The notes beneath the pieces are model-generated. The model saw only the letters and a list, made by a program, of their open reading frames with translations, had not been told where the DNA came from and did not search any database. A stretch of 64,000 nucleotides of DNA. It comes from Myxococcales bacterium. GTDB taxonomy: Bacteria; Myxococcota_A; Bradymonadia; UBA7976; UBA1532. This document shows positions 63,510 through 64,000 of the stretch, in pieces. The translations under genes and the position numbers were made by a program. The stretch is taken from assembly GCA_020633435.1 (NCBI GenBank), contig JACKDP010000012.1:1-64000 (forward strand). Reading direction: 5' to 3'. The stretch's first letter is position 1; the number at the start of each line of letters is the position of its first letter.

Positions 63510-64000
63510 GGCTCGCCTCCCAGGTCGAAGTCGGTGCTCATCCCGAAGAAGTAGTCGACGGATTTCACGGTGTTGCGGCCCCAGGGCGTGATCTGCACCT
63601 GGGCGCTCAGGCCCAGGTGGGCCACCGGCTCCACCAGCACGCCCGCCCCGGCCTTCAGGTAGCGCTGCCGCGTCGGCGTCGTCTGGCCTACGGCGAAGCC
63701 CACCGCCGGCGCGTCCACCGACACCACCGCGGACGTCGTGGCCTGCAGCAGCAGCGGGCGCCACGGCCGCCAGCCGAGCTCCGCCCGGGCCACCACCTCG
63801 TCGCCGTAGTCGGGCTGCTCGTCCGCGGTGCAGCCGCGATCCTGGCCCGGCTGGCAGGGCACCGCCGTCGACAGGCCATACCAGGGCGTCCGCACCCGGT
63901 AGCCCAGCCCCACCTGCCCGTAGCCCCAGCCGCCGAAGCCCTGGCCGTAGTCGAGGGACGCCGCCACGTCCACCTGGCCCGCGCCCGGGGCCGGCACCGT
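63506..64000 (-). CDS. Outer-membrane beta-barrel protein, C-terminal part
   Basis: This frame is open past base 64000. The visible 164 residues alternate strands (GGWGYGQVGLGYRVRTPWYGLS, ARAELGWRPWRPLLLQATTSAVV, KAGAGVLVEPVAHLGLSAQVQITPWG), ending FFGMSTDFDLGGEP. This looks like the last strands of a transporter or porin barrel. The stop overlaps the next gene's GTG as GTGA, so it belongs to the same operon. The N-terminus and signal peptide are out of view. Confidence 0.65.
   Translation of the reverse strand, partial: TVPAPGAGQVDVAASLDYGQGFGGWGYGQVGLGYRVRTPWYGLSTAVPCQPGQDRGCTADEQPDYGDEVVARAELGWRPWRPLLLQATTSAVVSVDAPAVGFAVGQTTPTRQRYLKAGAGVLVEPVAHLGLSAQVQITPWGRNTVKSVDYFFGMSTDFDLGGEP

Overview
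The window is very GC-rich, densely coded DNA, most likely from a Myxococcota-type (former deltaproteobacterial) chromosome. The evidence is: a MYXO-CTERM-like tail (Gly-Cys-Gly-Cys, a membrane segment, then an Arg cluster) in the protein at 37650-41807; many long lipoproteins with Asp/Gly/Met-rich linkers; Cys-rich and MopE-type metal-binding repeats; a Ser/Thr kinase with PEGA domains; very large multihaem cytochromes; and frequent GTG starts with 4-base overlaps between genes. I see no rRNA, tRNA, IS element or CRISPR array. No gap between genes exceeds 300 bases.

1-15 kb is accessory DNA. It opens with the N-terminal part of a GHKL ATPase and a probable gene remnant. A three-gene module follows, present twice (632-2423 and 3048-4850): a divergent XRE regulator, a membrane-anchored PD-(D/E)XK nuclease-like protein with its motif at identical residue numbers in both copies, and a small protein starting one base after the nuclease stop. 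Between the divergent genes, each copy carries a DNA element that folds into the same structure with compensatory stem changes and a possible pseudoknot. This is the best candidate here for an undescribed system. An HNH endonuclease gene sits between the copies. Further on are a DUF3037-like gene, two related secreted proteins with HPNCQW motifs, an endonuclease/exonuclease/phosphatase-fold enzyme, a PIN/XRE-ImmA toxin-antitoxin-like pair, and a gene broken by several frame changes.

15-25.6 kb holds lipB-lipA, a 1290-residue Cys-rich lipoprotein, a small PH-like protein, a PAP2 phosphatase, a MopE-type lipoprotein and an RRM RNA-binding protein. 25.8-32.6 kb is a tightly coupled minus-strand operon: a CxxCH lipoprotein, a short beta-barrel frame, a 13-haem lipoprotein, a 30-haem protein with a NapC/NirT-like anchor, and a 10-haem OmcA/MtrC-like surface cytochrome with a collagen-like spacer. 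Together they carry 62 CxxCH and 2 CxxxxCH motifs, which suggests an extracellular electron-transfer conduit.

32.7-49.6 kb is mostly housekeeping and surface functions: an M1 aminopeptidase, a Ser/Thr kinase, two large lipoproteins, a PEP-synthase regulator, a mechanosensitive-channel-like protein, an MDR oxidoreductase and an unusual beta-rich protein. 49.7-54.7 kb is a four-gene operon (ECF sigma, zinc-finger anti-sigma, secreted caspase-like protease, RCC1-repeat lipoprotein). 54.7-64 kb holds an M19-like dipeptidase and a cytochrome/sulfite-oxidase-family cluster. Two paralogous tri-haem lipoproteins there flank a contractile-tail sheath and tube gene pair.

Several genes change frame inside GC-rich linkers or G/C runs. 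They could be real lesions, slippage sites or assembly indels; the sequence alone cannot tell.
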